64,000 nt of DNA, from contig JABJKS010000051.1 of assembly GCA_018660265.1 (NCBI GenBank), forward strand, positions 233,361 to 297,360, in the 5' to 3' direction. This document shows, piece after piece, positions 26,829 through 36,096 of the stretch (positions are counted from its first letter, which is position 1; every line of letters begins with the position of its first letter). The notes under the pieces are model-generated. The model did no database searches, was not told where the DNA came from, and worked only from the letters and a program-made list of their open reading frames with translations. This DNA is from Rhodospirillaceae bacterium (lineage in GTDB: Bacteria; Pseudomonadota; Alphaproteobacteria; GCA-2731375). Position numbers and translations under genes: made by a program.

Positions 26829-28954
26829 TTGCGTTTCACCAATAATGCATCAACAACACTGACCCCATCACCTTTTGGATGGACCAGGACGGGGTTCAGA
26901 TCCAGTTCACCGATGACGTCTCCATGATCGGCAGCGAAACATGATAGCTTCACCACCAGATCCAGCAAAGCACCGACATCGGCTGGGCCGTCACCGCGCA
27001 CACCGTCCAATAGAGGGCGTCCGCGCAGCCTGTCCAACAGATCAGATGCTGCTGTCTTGTCCATTGGCACAGGCGCCATGGCAATGTCGGGATTGACCTC
27101 AACATGGATGCCACCGAAACCCAGCATCAGCATGGGGCCAAAGGTGGCGTCGTAATTGATGCCGATGATCATTTCATGGCCCTTGGGGGCCATGGCCTGG
27201 ACCAGGACGCCATGGGTCTGATCGGTCGCGGCATGCATCACATTGCCATAGGCGGCCCGCACCTCTTCCGCCGAGCCGAGGTTTAGGGCCAGACCGCCGG
27301 CCTCTGTTTTATGCAGGACGTCGGGGGATTGGATTTTCAGGGCGACCGGTCCATCGATCTTTTCAGCCAGGGCGACGGCGGCATCGGCATTTTTCGCCAG
27401 GCCTTCCTCTGCCCCGCCGATGCCATATGCGGCCAGCAATGGTTTAACTTCGTACTCACACAGGATATCCGGTGATTTGGACAATTGCGCGGCCACCTCG
27501 TCAGAGATGTCTGCTGCCGTGCTTTTGATCCTGGGTGCAGCCAGAAAGCGTTCCCGATGTTCCCGGTAGTTGGCCATTTCGGCCATGCTTCTGGCGCAGT
27601 TCGCCATGTTGGAAAACAGCGGGAAACCTGCTTTGCTTAAAATTGACGTGGCATCCGGATGCGGCCTGGTGTAGGAGCAGAACAGGATCGGCTTGTCCGC
27701 TTCCTCTGCTAATTTATGCAGATCCTCAACCTCTCGTTTCAGCACGGCGGGGCTGCGGCAGGATGCGACGGTAATGATGCCATCCAGCATATCCGAGGCT
27801 GCGGCCATGCGGGCCAGACCGCCATAACCCGTGACGCTTACGGCCTGGGCCGTGGCATCAATGGGATTTTGCGACGTGCCATAGGCGGGTAGATATGCAT
27901 CGATGGTGGCCCGTGTCTTGGTATCCAACTCCGGCACGTCCAGGCCTGCCTGCACACACAGATCCGCCATCCAGCCCCCGCCCCCGCCCGAGGCGGTGCA
28001 GATACCAACCCGCTTGCCCACCGGCAGCTTGTTGCCGTGATAGGAGAAGCCGGCGGCGATATCTACAATTTCTTCCGTATTACCGCCCTCGATAATGCCA
28101 TATCGTTGAAAGACACCTTGGTAAGCTTGATACGAACCGGCCAGGGATGCGGTGTGCGATGCCGCCGCGCGCGCACCGGCATCAGAGGTGCCGATTTTGG
28201 TGACGATGATCGGTTTGCCTGCCTTCAGGGCTTTCTCGCCAACCTGTGCCAGGCGCGCGCCATTTTTGACGTCTTCCATGAACAGGATAAAGGCGTCTGT
28301 TTTGCCTTCGTCCAATAGATGGTCGACCACATCCAAAGTCTCCAAACAGGCCTCGTTACCCGTGGTGACGATGTAGTTGAAGGGCAGCTCTTTCGGGCGG
28401 CCATGATCATAAAAGGCAAAGCCCATGCCGCCGCTTTGGGCCACCACGGTGATGTGTCCATCCTTGCGCCATTCGGGTAGCAGGGGCACCTCGGTCTTAT
28501 CGACGGCCGGGCTGAAGGTGGGGCACAGAGCATTGAGTGAATTCGCGAAACCTTCCGAATTTGGTCCGAAAACCGCCATGTCATATTTCAGGGCGATGGC
28601 GCGGATTTCATCCTGCAGTGCGGAACCACTATCACCGCTTTCCTCTGCAAAGCCGGAAGTGAGGATTTGCGCCGCCCGCACACCCGCTTCACCACAGGCC
28701 GCCAGGGTATCAGGGACGAACTGCGCGGGAATAATCAGTACCGCCAGATCGACCTGCTCCGGCACTTTATCGATGGAGGGGTAGCATTGGCGACCATGGA
28801 TTTCGTCGTGGCTGCGGGAAATGGGATAGATATTGCCCGCGAAAGCATGGCTCATCATCACTTCCATGATGCGACCTCGCAGAATATGCGGCTCGGGAGA
28901 GGCACCAATGACGGCAACAGCGTTCGGCCACAACAGGGCTGACAGATCAGGCAT
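26825..28954 (-). CDS. ADP-forming acetate/acyl-CoA ligase (fused alpha-beta)
   Basis: A 709-residue fused acyl-CoA synthetase (NDP-forming). Residues about 1-130 are a CoA-binding Rossmann domain (VIGASPEPHILRG). The middle is succinyl-CoA-ligase-like, with AQSGGMGFAFYDHG and the phospho-histidine motif AAASHTASLAGSYQAY. The last 220 residues are an ATP-grasp domain (GPVALKIQSPDVLHKTEAGGLALNLG and ELDLNPVLVHPKG). It would make an acyl-CoA with ATP to ADP + Pi, reversibly. It lies between the hydrolase and the two acyl-CoA dehydrogenases, so it is the probable activating enzyme for the beta-oxidation genes upstream. Confidence 0.92.
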   Translation of the reverse strand: MPDLSALLWPNAVAVIGASPEPHILRGRIMEVMMSHAFAGNIYPISRSHDEIHGRQCYPSIDKVPEQVDLAVLIIPAQFVPDTLAACGEAGVRAAQILTSGFAEESGDSGSALQDEIRAIALKYDMAVFGPNSEGFANSLNALCPTFSPAVDKTEVPLLPEWRKDGHITVVAQSGGMGFAFYDHGRPKELPFNYIVTTGNEACLETLDVVDHLLDEGKTDAFILFMEDVKNGARLAQVGEKALKAGKPIIVTKIGTSDAGARAAASHTASLAGSYQAYQGVFQRYGIIEGGNTEEIVDIAAGFSYHGNKLPVGKRVGICTASGGGGGWMADLCVQAGLDVPELDTKTRATIDAYLPAYGTSQNPIDATAQAVSVTGYGGLARMAAASDMLDGIITVASCRSPAVLKREVEDLHKLAEEADKPILFCSYTRPHPDATSILSKAGFPLFSNMANCARSMAEMANYREHRERFLAAPRIKSTAADISDEVAAQLSKSPDILCEYEVKPLLAAYGIGGAEEGLAKNADAAVALAEKIDGPVALKIQSPDVLHKTEAGGLALNLGSAEEVRAAYGNVMHAATDQTHGVLVQAMAPKGHEMIIGINYDATFGPMLMLGFGGIHVEVNPDIAMAPVPMDKTAASDLLDRLRGRPLLDGVRGDGPADVGALLDLVVKLSCFAADHGDVIGELDLNPVLVHPKGDGVSVVDALLVKRK

Positions 28955-28976
28955 ACAAATGTGGTCCTATTGCAGA

Positions 28977-29032
28977 TTAACGAAGGCTGTTTAGCGAAGG
29001 CCGTTTAACGAAGTCCGTTTAACGAAGTCCGA
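28977..29032. repeat. four tandem copies of a 14-bp unit
   Basis: Units TTAACGAAGGCTGT, TTAGCGAAGGCCGT, TTAACGAAGTCCGT and TTAACGAAGTCCGA follow without gaps. The last unit contains the stop codon (TTA on this strand) and last codons of the acyl-CoA dehydrogenase gene; three copies of its 3' end were therefore added downstream. Each unit offers a new in-frame or out-of-frame TAA. Confidence 0.8.
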
Positions 29033-30170
29033 GACCCCGGGCGACGATGCCGCGCAGAACCTCAGTTGTGCCGCCCTGGATGGTTAGTTTGGGTGCGATG
29101 GTCAGATTATGGGCCAGGATTTCCTCAAACCGCATCCGATTGCCCGGGTCTTTGTCGACAAAGGCCGCCAGATCCCGCGCGATGGAGGGCAGGGCCTGCT
29201 CCCAGACCGTGCCCAGGTCCTTAACGACGGAGGCTTCCAACACCGGTTCCTTGCCCGCGTGCAGCATACCGGCGACGGATATGGACATCCGCCGCAGGGT
29301 GTGGAGTTGGGCGACCAGACGGCCGAGGCCTTCTGCTTCGCGGTTATCCGGGTTCTCGCCAATGAAGTCGATCAGCTCAAAGAGGACCTGACCGGTTTCC
29401 AGGAACCGCTCCGATCCACTGCGCTCATAGGCCAGCTCCGAGGTGGCCTGCTTCCAGGCCATGTCCGCTTCGCCCAGCAGATTATCCAGGGGCAACAGGG
29501 CATTGTCGAAGATGACCTCGTTGAACTCGTGATTACCATCGGGATGCAGCACGGGGCGGGTGGAGATACCCGGCGTTTTCATATCGACAACGAACTGTGA
29601 GAGGCCGTGGCGGCGATTGTCCTGCGTCGGTGCGGATGTGCGAAACAGCCCGATCATATAGTCGGCTTCGTGGGCCAACGAGGTCCATAGTTTCGCGCCA
29701 TTAATCAACCAGCCATCATCTGTCCGTTCCGCCTTAGTGGAGGCGGCGAACAGATCGGAGCCTGAATTAGGCTCGCTCATCCCAATACAAAAGGAAACCT
29801 CACCCTTGATGATACGGGGCAGGATGTCCTGCTTTATCGCATCGGAGGCATATTTGATCAGAACCGGGCCGCTTTGCCGATCGGCGGTAAAATGCTTCCG
29901 TGTCGGTGCCCCGGCGAACAGAAATTCTTCGTTGACCACATAGCGTTCCAGGAAGCTGCGTTCCTGGCCGCCATATTCCTTGGGCCAGGTAAGGCCTATC
30001 CAGCCCTTTTCCCCGACCTTTCGGCTGAACTCCGGGTTCGGACGGCGGGAGGCGTGGGGCTCAAACGTGCCTGCGGCGAGTTCCTCTTTCAAAAAGGTGC
30101 GGACTTCAACGCGCAACGCCTCGGCCTCGGCCGGCAGGCGAATGGGATCGAATTGAATGGCGACTGACAT
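29019..30170 (-). CDS. acyl-CoA dehydrogenase, larger member of a pair
   Basis: A 383-residue FAD enzyme. FCIGMSEPNSGSDLFAASTKAERTDDGWLINGAKLWTS is the central FAD/substrate motif, YERSG near residue 252 is a plausible site of the catalytic glutamate, and LTIQGGTTEVLRGIVARGLGLR is the C-terminal flavin-binding signature. ATG 30170 has AGGGA eleven bases upstream and leaves 14 bp to the preceding gene; a start 13 codons earlier would overlap it. It lies next to a shorter acyl-CoA dehydrogenase, a pairing known from heteromeric steroid/side-chain dehydrogenases. The 3' end is duplicated in a 14-bp tandem repeat. Confidence 0.92.
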   Translation of the reverse strand: MSVAIQFDPIRLPAEAEALRVEVRTFLKEELAAGTFEPHASRRPNPEFSRKVGEKGWIGLTWPKEYGGQERSFLERYVVNEEFLFAGAPTRKHFTADRQSGPVLIKYASDAIKQDILPRIIKGEVSFCIGMSEPNSGSDLFAASTKAERTDDGWLINGAKLWTSLAHEADYMIGLFRTSAPTQDNRRHGLSQFVVDMKTPGISTRPVLHPDGNHEFNEVIFDNALLPLDNLLGEADMAWKQATSELAYERSGSERFLETGQVLFELIDFIGENPDNREAEGLGRLVAQLHTLRRMSISVAGMLHAGKEPVLEASVVKDLGTVWEQALPSIARDLAAFVDKDPGNRMRFEEILAHNLTIAPKLTIQGGTTEVLRGIVARGLGLR

Positions 30171-30184
30171 ATCTAAATGTATCC

Positions 30185-31252
30185 CTATGCTGCCGTAAGG
30201 CTGTGCCACAGGCTTTCGCCACCCTTGGCGGCGACCCTGCGGCCTAACTCAACGGCCCAGACCGCTTCGTTGTCAAAATCATCCCGCCATGACCATAGGC
30301 GTTGCACAAAGCGGTGCAGGATATGTTCCTGGGTAAAACCAATGGCACCAAAGGCCTGATGGCCAATGGCACCGCCTTCACCCGCAGCTTCCCCGACGCG
30401 GATTTTGGCGGATGCGATATCCAGATACAGGCCTGGATCTTGCCATGTTTCCAAGTTTTCCACGCTGTAGGCAGTCGAAGACGCGATAGCGATGGCGGCG
30501 GCGGCTTCTTCACCCAGGCGGGCCAGGTTATGTTGGACTGCCTGAAATTTCGCAATGGGTTTGCCAAACGCGACACGTTCTTCGGCATATTGCACGGCGA
30601 TTTCCAAAACCGTTTGCAGGGCCCCGGCCATTTGCATGGACCGGGCTGCAGCCCCCATCATGATCAGGGCATTGGTATCGATACCATTTTGAACCGCGGC
30701 TGTTTGTTGTGGTGTCACGCCTGTGAAGTCAACATGGTTCAGGGCCTCCCCCGCCATGTTGCTGCCGCTCTGAATGCTGCAATCGGCCCGGTCGACCAGG
30801 GCCACGATATCACCGGCTAGGACCACAAGATGATCGACCTCTGCCGCAAATGAGACGGCCCGGGCACTGCCCGACAAGGTGCCGTCTGCATTCAGGGTGA
30901 TGGTATCGCCGCGCCTGGTGGGGGCAACGGACAGGGAGCCACCGGGCAGGACGATGCCGCCCTGTTCCAACAGCCAACCCCCCAGCAGGGTTTCCGCCAG
31001 GGGCAGGGCGGCGGCGAATTCACCGGCCACCCGCAGGACGGCGAAGCCGGCACCTATACCAGCGCCCGCACCGCCCAATTCGTCTGAGACCCAAGCCGTG
31101 GTGAGCCCGGATTCCTCCAACGCCTGCCACAGAGGTGCCCGCCAACTATCATCGGCCATACCGTTGCCCGCACTGTTGATGGTTTGCGGATCACCAAGAT
31201 CGCGAAATATTCTACTTGCCGCGTCTGCGACCAGACTTTGGGCCTCATCCAT
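30185..31252 (-). CDS. acyl-CoA dehydrogenase, shorter member of a pair
   Basis: A 355-residue acyl-CoA dehydrogenase. The N-terminal helical domain (WQALEESGLTTAWVSDELGGAGAG) and C-terminal domain (EERVAFGKPIAKFQAVQHNLARLGEE, then HQAFGAIGFTQEHILHRFVQRLWSWRDDFDN) are clear. The middle beta-domain is shortened and lacks the usual MSEPxxGSD motif, and the common catalytic glutamate at the family position is not evident. This fits the structural or FAD-half partner of a heteromeric alpha2beta2 enzyme with the neighbouring gene. It follows the enoyl-CoA hydratase gene by nine bases. Confidence 0.9.
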   Translation of the reverse strand: MDEAQSLVADAASRIFRDLGDPQTINSAGNGMADDSWRAPLWQALEESGLTTAWVSDELGGAGAGIGAGFAVLRVAGEFAAALPLAETLLGGWLLEQGGIVLPGGSLSVAPTRRGDTITLNADGTLSGSARAVSFAAEVDHLVVLAGDIVALVDRADCSIQSGSNMAGEALNHVDFTGVTPQQTAAVQNGIDTNALIMMGAAARSMQMAGALQTVLEIAVQYAEERVAFGKPIAKFQAVQHNLARLGEEAAAAIAIASSTAYSVENLETWQDPGLYLDIASAKIRVGEAAGEGGAIGHQAFGAIGFTQEHILHRFVQRLWSWRDDFDNEAVWAVELGRRVAAKGGESLWHSLTAA

Positions 31253-31261
31253 TGTTGTGTC

Positions 31262-32059
31262 CTATCTACCCATAAAGTTCGGGTCACGGCGTTCCGAGGC
31301 GGCCTTGATGCCCTCCTGGAAATCTTCCGTGACGCGAAGCTGGTTCTGGATCGTCAGCTCGTGATCCGTGGCCGCCCGCACCCGATCTGCCAGACCAGCC
31401 CGCATGGTGGCGCGGGTTTCAACAACACCCAAGGGAGACGAGATCGCAATTTCCTTGGCCAGGTCCATGGCCGCACTGCGCACTTGATCCAGTGGCACCA
31501 GAACATCGGCCAGGCCCATTTGCACGGCTTCTTCACCTTTGATGCGACGGCCCGTGTACATCATCATGGTCGCGTTCTGTTGTCCGACCAGCAGGGGCAG
31601 GGTGTGGGTCAAACCGAAACCGGGATGGAAGCCAAGCCGGGTGAAGTTGGCACTGAAACGACCCTCTGGGCAGGTGACACGGAAATCAGGCACCAGGGCC
31701 AGACCCAAACCGCCACCAATGGCCGCACCCTGAATAGCGCCGACAATGGGTTTCTTGTTGGAAAACAGGCGCACCGCTTCCTGATAGAGATGATTTTCCG
31801 GTTTCTTGTCCTCTTCCACCGTCAAAATACGTTGCCCGGAACCGTCACCGAAATTGGCACCGGCGCAAAAAGATTTGCCCTGGGCGGCCAGTACGATGGA
31901 GCGGCATTCCACATTATCGTCCAGCAGTTCACAGGCCGTGGCCAACTGGCCGATCAAGGCGTGGTCGAAAAAGTTATGGGGCGGGCGTTGAATTTCAATC
32001 AATGCCACATGGCCATCAAGTGTTACCTCGATATCGTCAAATTCGCCAATTTTCGTCAT
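31262..32059 (-). CDS. enoyl-CoA hydratase/isomerase family protein
   Basis: A 265-residue crotonase. KSFCAGANFGDG (first oxyanion segment), VGAIQGAAIGGGLGLALVPDFRVTCPEGRFSANFTRLGFHPGFG (second segment; the glycine turn and acidic loop are altered relative to FadB-type) and GRRIKGEEAVQMGLADVLVP are typical. One usual catalytic glutamate position is occupied by the FTRLG stretch, so the reaction may not be simple hydration. It is part of the run MaoC, enoyl-CoA hydratase, two acyl-CoA dehydrogenases and ligase on the minus strand. Confidence 0.9.
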   Translation of the reverse strand: MTKIGEFDDIEVTLDGHVALIEIQRPPHNFFDHALIGQLATACELLDDNVECRSIVLAAQGKSFCAGANFGDGSGQRILTVEEDKKPENHLYQEAVRLFSNKKPIVGAIQGAAIGGGLGLALVPDFRVTCPEGRFSANFTRLGFHPGFGLTHTLPLLVGQQNATMMMYTGRRIKGEEAVQMGLADVLVPLDQVRSAAMDLAKEIAISSPLGVVETRATMRAGLADRVRAATDHELTIQNQLRVTEDFQEGIKAASERRDPNFMGR

Positions 32060-32098
32060 ATCAAATTTTCCTTCAGGATTTCAGATTTAAGAAGCCGG

Positions 32099-32965
32099 TT
32101 ATGATGCCAGTGTACATTTACCGTTTCTGACCACGACCAGGTCGCGCTCTTTCAAACGGCATTGGAACGAAACGATGTTACCGTCCCGCCACATATCGGT
32201 GATGATGGTTTCGCCTGGATAAACAGGTGCCGAGAACCGTAGGTCGAAACCGCGGATCATGGTGTGGTCATAGTCGCAGATCGTCGTCACGACGGCCCGG
32301 CAGGCGGTGCCATAGGTGCATAGACCATGCAGAATGGGTACGGGGAAGCCAACGCTTTTCGCCAATGCCGGGTCCGCATGCAAGGGATTGCGATCACCGT
32401 TCAGGCGATATAACAGGGCTTGATCAACGCGGGTTTCCAATTCACAGGTCGCATCCGGTGCCCGCTCCGGCGTCGGATGGGGGGCGGGACCGTTACCGCT
32501 GGGGCCGCCAAAACCACCGTCGCCTCGGGCAAATATCGTGGCACCCACTTTGAACAATGGCTTGCCGTCAGATTTCAGCCGTACTTCAATCTCGGACAGC
32601 ACCAGGGCACCCTTGCCCTCGCCCTTGTCATAGGCATCCGAGATCCGGGCATCGGCGATCAATTCGGCTTCGGGCGGCAGGGGGCGGTATAACTCCAACC
32701 GCTGCTCCCCGTGCAGGACTTTTGCGTAATCCCAACCGCATTTGGAATGCAGTGTATGACGGGCCAGAACCACGGCCATGGAGGGCACGGTTTTCAAGCT
32801 GCCGCCTTCAGAGCCACCTTCAAAGACATACGCCAGTTCGTTCGCATCCAGCGCATCCCGGCCAAATCCGACGCCCAGGGCGTACAGCATGGTTTCGCGA
32901 TCACTATAGGAGAATTCCACGCCTTCTTCTTTCAGGGACATCAGGTTGTCGTAGTTCATGGCCAT
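32099..32965 (-). CDS. MaoC-type enoyl-CoA hydratase 2
   Basis: A 288-residue double hot-dog protein resembling the hydratase-2 part of the multifunctional enzyme MFE-2. The catalytic motif is YRLNGDRNPLHADPALAKSVGFPVPILHGLCTYG, with the Asp/His dyad in GDRNPLH. An N-terminal non-catalytic hot-dog half precedes it (FSYSDRETMLYALGVGFG). It hydrates trans-2-enoyl-CoA to (R)-3-hydroxyacyl-CoA. The SDR gene 21 bp upstream looks like the matching MFE-2 dehydrogenase part, so the two probably carry out successive steps as separate proteins. Confidence 0.92.
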   Translation of the reverse strand: MAMNYDNLMSLKEEGVEFSYSDRETMLYALGVGFGRDALDANELAYVFEGGSEGGSLKTVPSMAVVLARHTLHSKCGWDYAKVLHGEQRLELYRPLPPEAELIADARISDAYDKGEGKGALVLSEIEVRLKSDGKPLFKVGATIFARGDGGFGGPSGNGPAPHPTPERAPDATCELETRVDQALLYRLNGDRNPLHADPALAKSVGFPVPILHGLCTYGTACRAVVTTICDYDHTMIRGFDLRFSAPVYPGETIITDMWRDGNIVSFQCRLKERDLVVVRNGKCTLAS

Positions 32966-32986
32966 GATGGTTACTCCAATTACAAA

Positions 32987-33904
32987 CTATAGCGGATCGG
33001 TGGTGAAAACGGTTCGCGCATTGCCAAGATCGGTGGCTTCGGCGCGGAAACCGTGGAAGGCGTTGTTGAGCATGGTCGACGGCGTCCAGCCTTCCGTGTT
33101 GGCGATGCCCCGAATGGGGCGGGGTTGGTTCCAAATATAGACCTCGTTGCCGCGAATGGAAAATATCTGCCCGGTTAGATCCTTGGCGTCTTCGGCCACC
33201 AGGGCCACGCCCAGGGGCGCAATTTGATCCGGGCGCATACGCGCCTTGGTGATTTCCATACGTTTTGCCGTTGCCTCGTCCTTAATGGGAATGGTGCCGA
33301 TCATCCGGGTCCAGGCGGAGGGGGAGAGGATGTTGGAGCGTACATTCTTACGTTCGTTCTCCATGGCGATAACCCGGCTTAGACCAACGATGCCCATCTT
33401 TGCGGCTGCGTAATTGGCCTGGCCGATATTGCCGATCAGGCCGGAGGTGGAGGTGAACAGGACATAAGCGCCGTCTTCCTGGTCCCGGAAATGATTGATG
33501 GTGGCGCGGCAGACATTGAAGGAACCTTTCAGATGCACATCGATCACCGCATCCCAGTCTTCTTCTGCCATCTTGTGAAACATGGTGTCGCGCAGAATAC
33601 CGGCCGGCGAGATCACCCCGTGCAGGCCGCCAAAGGTATCCATGGCCTGTTCGAACATGGCCTTGGCACCGGACATCAGGGCGACGCTGTCGGAATTGGC
33701 GACGGCTTCACCGCCTGCGGCCGTAATTTCGTTGACGACTTCCTGGGCGGGGGCCACCGCGCCTTCATCATCGCCGGAAATGGAACCACCCAGATCGTTG
33801 ACGACAACCTTGGCACCTTCCGCAGCAGATAGAATGGCGTGTTCCCGCCCGATGCCACGGCCCGCGCCGGTCACCAGAATGACTTTACCGCTCAGTACAC
33901 CCAT
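32987..33904 (-). CDS. MFE-2-type short-chain 3-hydroxyacyl-CoA dehydrogenase
   Basis: A 305-residue SDR. VTGAGRGIGREHAI is the dinucleotide motif; VVVNDLGGSISGDDEG is the long acidic insertion typical of MFE-2/17-beta-HSD4-type dehydrogenases. Catalytic residues are in FTSTSGLIGNIGQANYAAAKMG. A C-terminal extension (about 60 residues after SIRGNEV) exceeds plain SDRs. It would oxidise (R)-3-hydroxyacyl-CoA to the 3-keto form. The ATG follows AGAGGAAGCAGGCA and it is the first gene of the beta-oxidation run reading leftwards. No thiolase is in the run, so that step must be encoded elsewhere. Confidence 0.92.
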   Translation of the reverse strand: MGVLSGKVILVTGAGRGIGREHAILSAAEGAKVVVNDLGGSISGDDEGAVAPAQEVVNEITAAGGEAVANSDSVALMSGAKAMFEQAMDTFGGLHGVISPAGILRDTMFHKMAEEDWDAVIDVHLKGSFNVCRATINHFRDQEDGAYVLFTSTSGLIGNIGQANYAAAKMGIVGLSRVIAMENERKNVRSNILSPSAWTRMIGTIPIKDEATAKRMEITKARMRPDQIAPLGVALVAEDAKDLTGQIFSIRGNEVYIWNQPRPIRGIANTEGWTPSTMLNNAFHGFRAEATDLGNARTVFTTDPL

Positions 33905-34007
33905 TGCCTGCTTCCTCTCTTTTTTCTATTGAGAGGAAATCTAACGCTTGTTTGCCTGCCAGGGAAGCCCTCCCCCGATGATACAATTACCGGGGAAGGA
34001 AATATTG

Positions 34008-35093
34008 CTATTTAGGCAGCTTGCCCTGGACGCCATGGACATACCAGTTCATGGACAACAAAGATCCATCATCCAAATTCTCGCCGGCGGCGACTTTTTG
34101 CATACCCATTTGATCCTTGATGGGGCCTGCGAAAGGATGCAGCGTGCCGGCGATAATATCGGCCTGGGCCTTTTTCGCCATGGCCAGGACGTCTGCCGGA
34201 ATGGCCGCATTGTAGGGGGCCATCTGCAACATGCCCTGTTTCAGGCCATCCCAGGTATCGCCCGGTTTCCAAGTGCCGTCCATGACAGCTTTTGCCCGTG
34301 CGACATAGTAACTATCCCAGACATCGACAATTGCCGTGAGGTGGGATTTGGGACCGAAATGGGTCATATCAGAGGCCTGACCCACGGCCCAGACGCCGCG
34401 TTCCTGCGCCGCTTGTACGGCGGCGGGGCTGTCCGTGTGCTGCATGATAACGTCAGCACCTTGATCAATCAGGGCCTTGGCAGCGGCACCTTCTTTGCCG
34501 GGATCATACCAGGTGTTGACCCAAACGACTTTAACCTGGGCCTTGGGGTTGACCTTTTGCAGGGCCAGGGTGGTGGCGTTGATGCCGCGAACCACCTCGG
34601 GAATGGGGAAAGAACCAATATAACCGATGATATTGGACTTGGTCATCTTACCCGCGATCAGGCCGGCAATATGACGACCCTGATAAAAGCGCGCGGCATA
34701 GGTGGAGACGTTGTCGGATTGTTTATAGCCCGTCGCGTGTTCAAAGCGCACGTTGGGGAAGCTTTTCGCGACCTTCAATGTTGGGTTCATGAACCCGAAC
34801 GAGGTGGTGAAGATCAACTTGTGGCCCGAGGCGGCCAGCTGCCGGATCACCCGTTCTGCATCGGCACCTTCCTTGACGCTTTCCACCAGGGTGGTTTTCA
34901 CCTTGTCGCCAAAGGCCTTGTCGATGGCTTTGCGGCCCTGGTCATGGCGATATGTCCAGCCATGGTCGCCAACGGGGCCGACATAAACAAAGCCGACTTT
35001 CAAAGGTTCCGTCCACGCCGTCGTCGCCAACCCGGCCGCAATGACCGCAGCGCCCAGCAAAATTGTCGTGTGTTTGAAGAATGGTACTTTCAC
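34008..35093 (-). CDS. BMP-family ABC transporter substrate-binding protein
   Basis: A 361-residue periplasmic binding protein of the basic membrane protein (Med/PnrA-like) family, which binds nucleosides or purines. An N-terminal signal peptide (KHTTILLGAAVIAAGLATTAWT) is followed by LKVGFVYVGPVGDHGWTYRHDQGRKA and IGSFPIPEVVRGINATTLALQKVNPKAQVKVVW. The best start is GTG 35093, which has GGGAG seven bases upstream; an ATG at 35129 lacks this. It is the last gene of the operon gpt, ATPase, permease, permease, binding protein, and this context supports purine uptake. Confidence 0.92.
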   Translation of the reverse strand: MKVPFFKHTTILLGAAVIAAGLATTAWTEPLKVGFVYVGPVGDHGWTYRHDQGRKAIDKAFGDKVKTTLVESVKEGADAERVIRQLAASGHKLIFTTSFGFMNPTLKVAKSFPNVRFEHATGYKQSDNVSTYAARFYQGRHIAGLIAGKMTKSNIIGYIGSFPIPEVVRGINATTLALQKVNPKAQVKVVWVNTWYDPGKEGAAAKALIDQGADVIMQHTDSPAAVQAAQERGVWAVGQASDMTHFGPKSHLTAIVDVWDSYYVARAKAVMDGTWKPGDTWDGLKQGMLQMAPYNAAIPADVLAMAKKAQADIIAGTLHPFAGPIKDQMGMQKVAAGENLDDGSLLSMNWYVHGVQGKLPK

Positions 35094-35175
35094 GAGATTT
35101 CTCCCTGTTACGTGATTATGTGTTGGCATATCCTGGCGGCATATTCGGCGTAAATTGGCCCGGCGTCGAGGGGAT

Positions 35176-36096
35176 TTAGGCGTCCGGGTGAAAAATTCTG
35201 CCCAGACTGCCAGGTGCGTTCAATCGTGCCCGTGTGCCGTCGGCGGATATGGCCACCAGAACGGCAATTGTCGCCACATAGGGCAGCATGGACAGGAATT
35301 GCGACGGGATATCGAAGCCAAAGCCCTGGACATGCAATTGCGCCACGGTGATGCCGCCGAACAGGTAGGCACCCACTAACAATCGTCCCGGCCGCCAGGT
35401 CGCAAAGACCACTAATGCCAGGGCGATCCAGCCGCGTCCTGCCGTCATGTTTTCAGCCCACATAGGGGTATAGGCCAAGGACAGGTATGCCCCGCCAAGG
35501 CCCGCCATGGCACCACCGAACATGACGGCCAAATAGCGCACGACGATGACCGGGTGGCCCAGGGCATGGGCTGCGGCATGGTTCTCGCCAATAGAGCGCA
35601 GGATCAATCCAGCCCGGCTGCGGTCCAGAAACCAGATGGTTGCTGGGATCAACAGAATTGAGAGATAGACCAGGAAATCGTGGCCGAACAGCAAGGTTCC
35701 GATAACCGGCAGATCGCTGAGGCCCGGCAGATCGAGTTGCGGCAGACGCTGCAGGGGAATGCCGACAAAGCCGCGCCCGATCAGGGCCGAAACCCCGATG
35801 CCGAATATGGTCAGGGCCAAGCCGGCAGCCACTTGATTGGCCAATAAAGTCAGGGTCAACAGGGCAAATACAAAGGCCAAAATCGCTCCCGCCCCCGCAC
35901 CCGCCAGAATACCAAGGATAGCGCTGCCGGAGGTTAGGGCGACCGCGAAGGCTGCCACGGCACCGATCAACATCATTCCTTCCACGCCGAGATTTAGGAC
36001 GCCGGATTTTTCCGCCACCAATTCACCGATGGCGGCAAATACCAAAGGCGTTGCCGCACCTATGACAGTGACCAGAACAGCGGCCAGGGTCTCCAT
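35176..36096 (-). CDS. ABC transporter permease, nucleoside/purine uptake type
   Basis: A 306-residue inner-membrane permease of the BPD_transp_2 (RbsC-like) group. It starts METLAAVLVTVIGAATPLVFAAIGELVAEKSGVLNLGVEGMMLIGA, the signature of the second permease of BMP-type nucleoside importers, and has about nine hydrophobic segments. The ATG at 36096 overlaps the stop of the upstream permease gene by one base (TGATG). The frame is open farther upstream only because it runs inside that gene in another frame. Confidence 0.92.
   Translation of the reverse strand: METLAAVLVTVIGAATPLVFAAIGELVAEKSGVLNLGVEGMMLIGAVAAFAVALTSGSAILGILAGAGAGAILAFVFALLTLTLLANQVAAGLALTIFGIGVSALIGRGFVGIPLQRLPQLDLPGLSDLPVIGTLLFGHDFLVYLSILLIPATIWFLDRSRAGLILRSIGENHAAAHALGHPVIVVRYLAVMFGGAMAGLGGAYLSLAYTPMWAENMTAGRGWIALALVVFATWRPGRLLVGAYLFGGITVAQLHVQGFGFDIPSQFLSMLPYVATIAVLVAISADGTRARLNAPGSLGRIFHPDA

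Noticed and set aside
33948..35153. 400-codon + strand ORF opposite the BMP-type binding protein
   Set aside because: Shadow of the real minus-strand gene; the product has no recognisable domain while the opposite strand has a signal peptide and family motifs.
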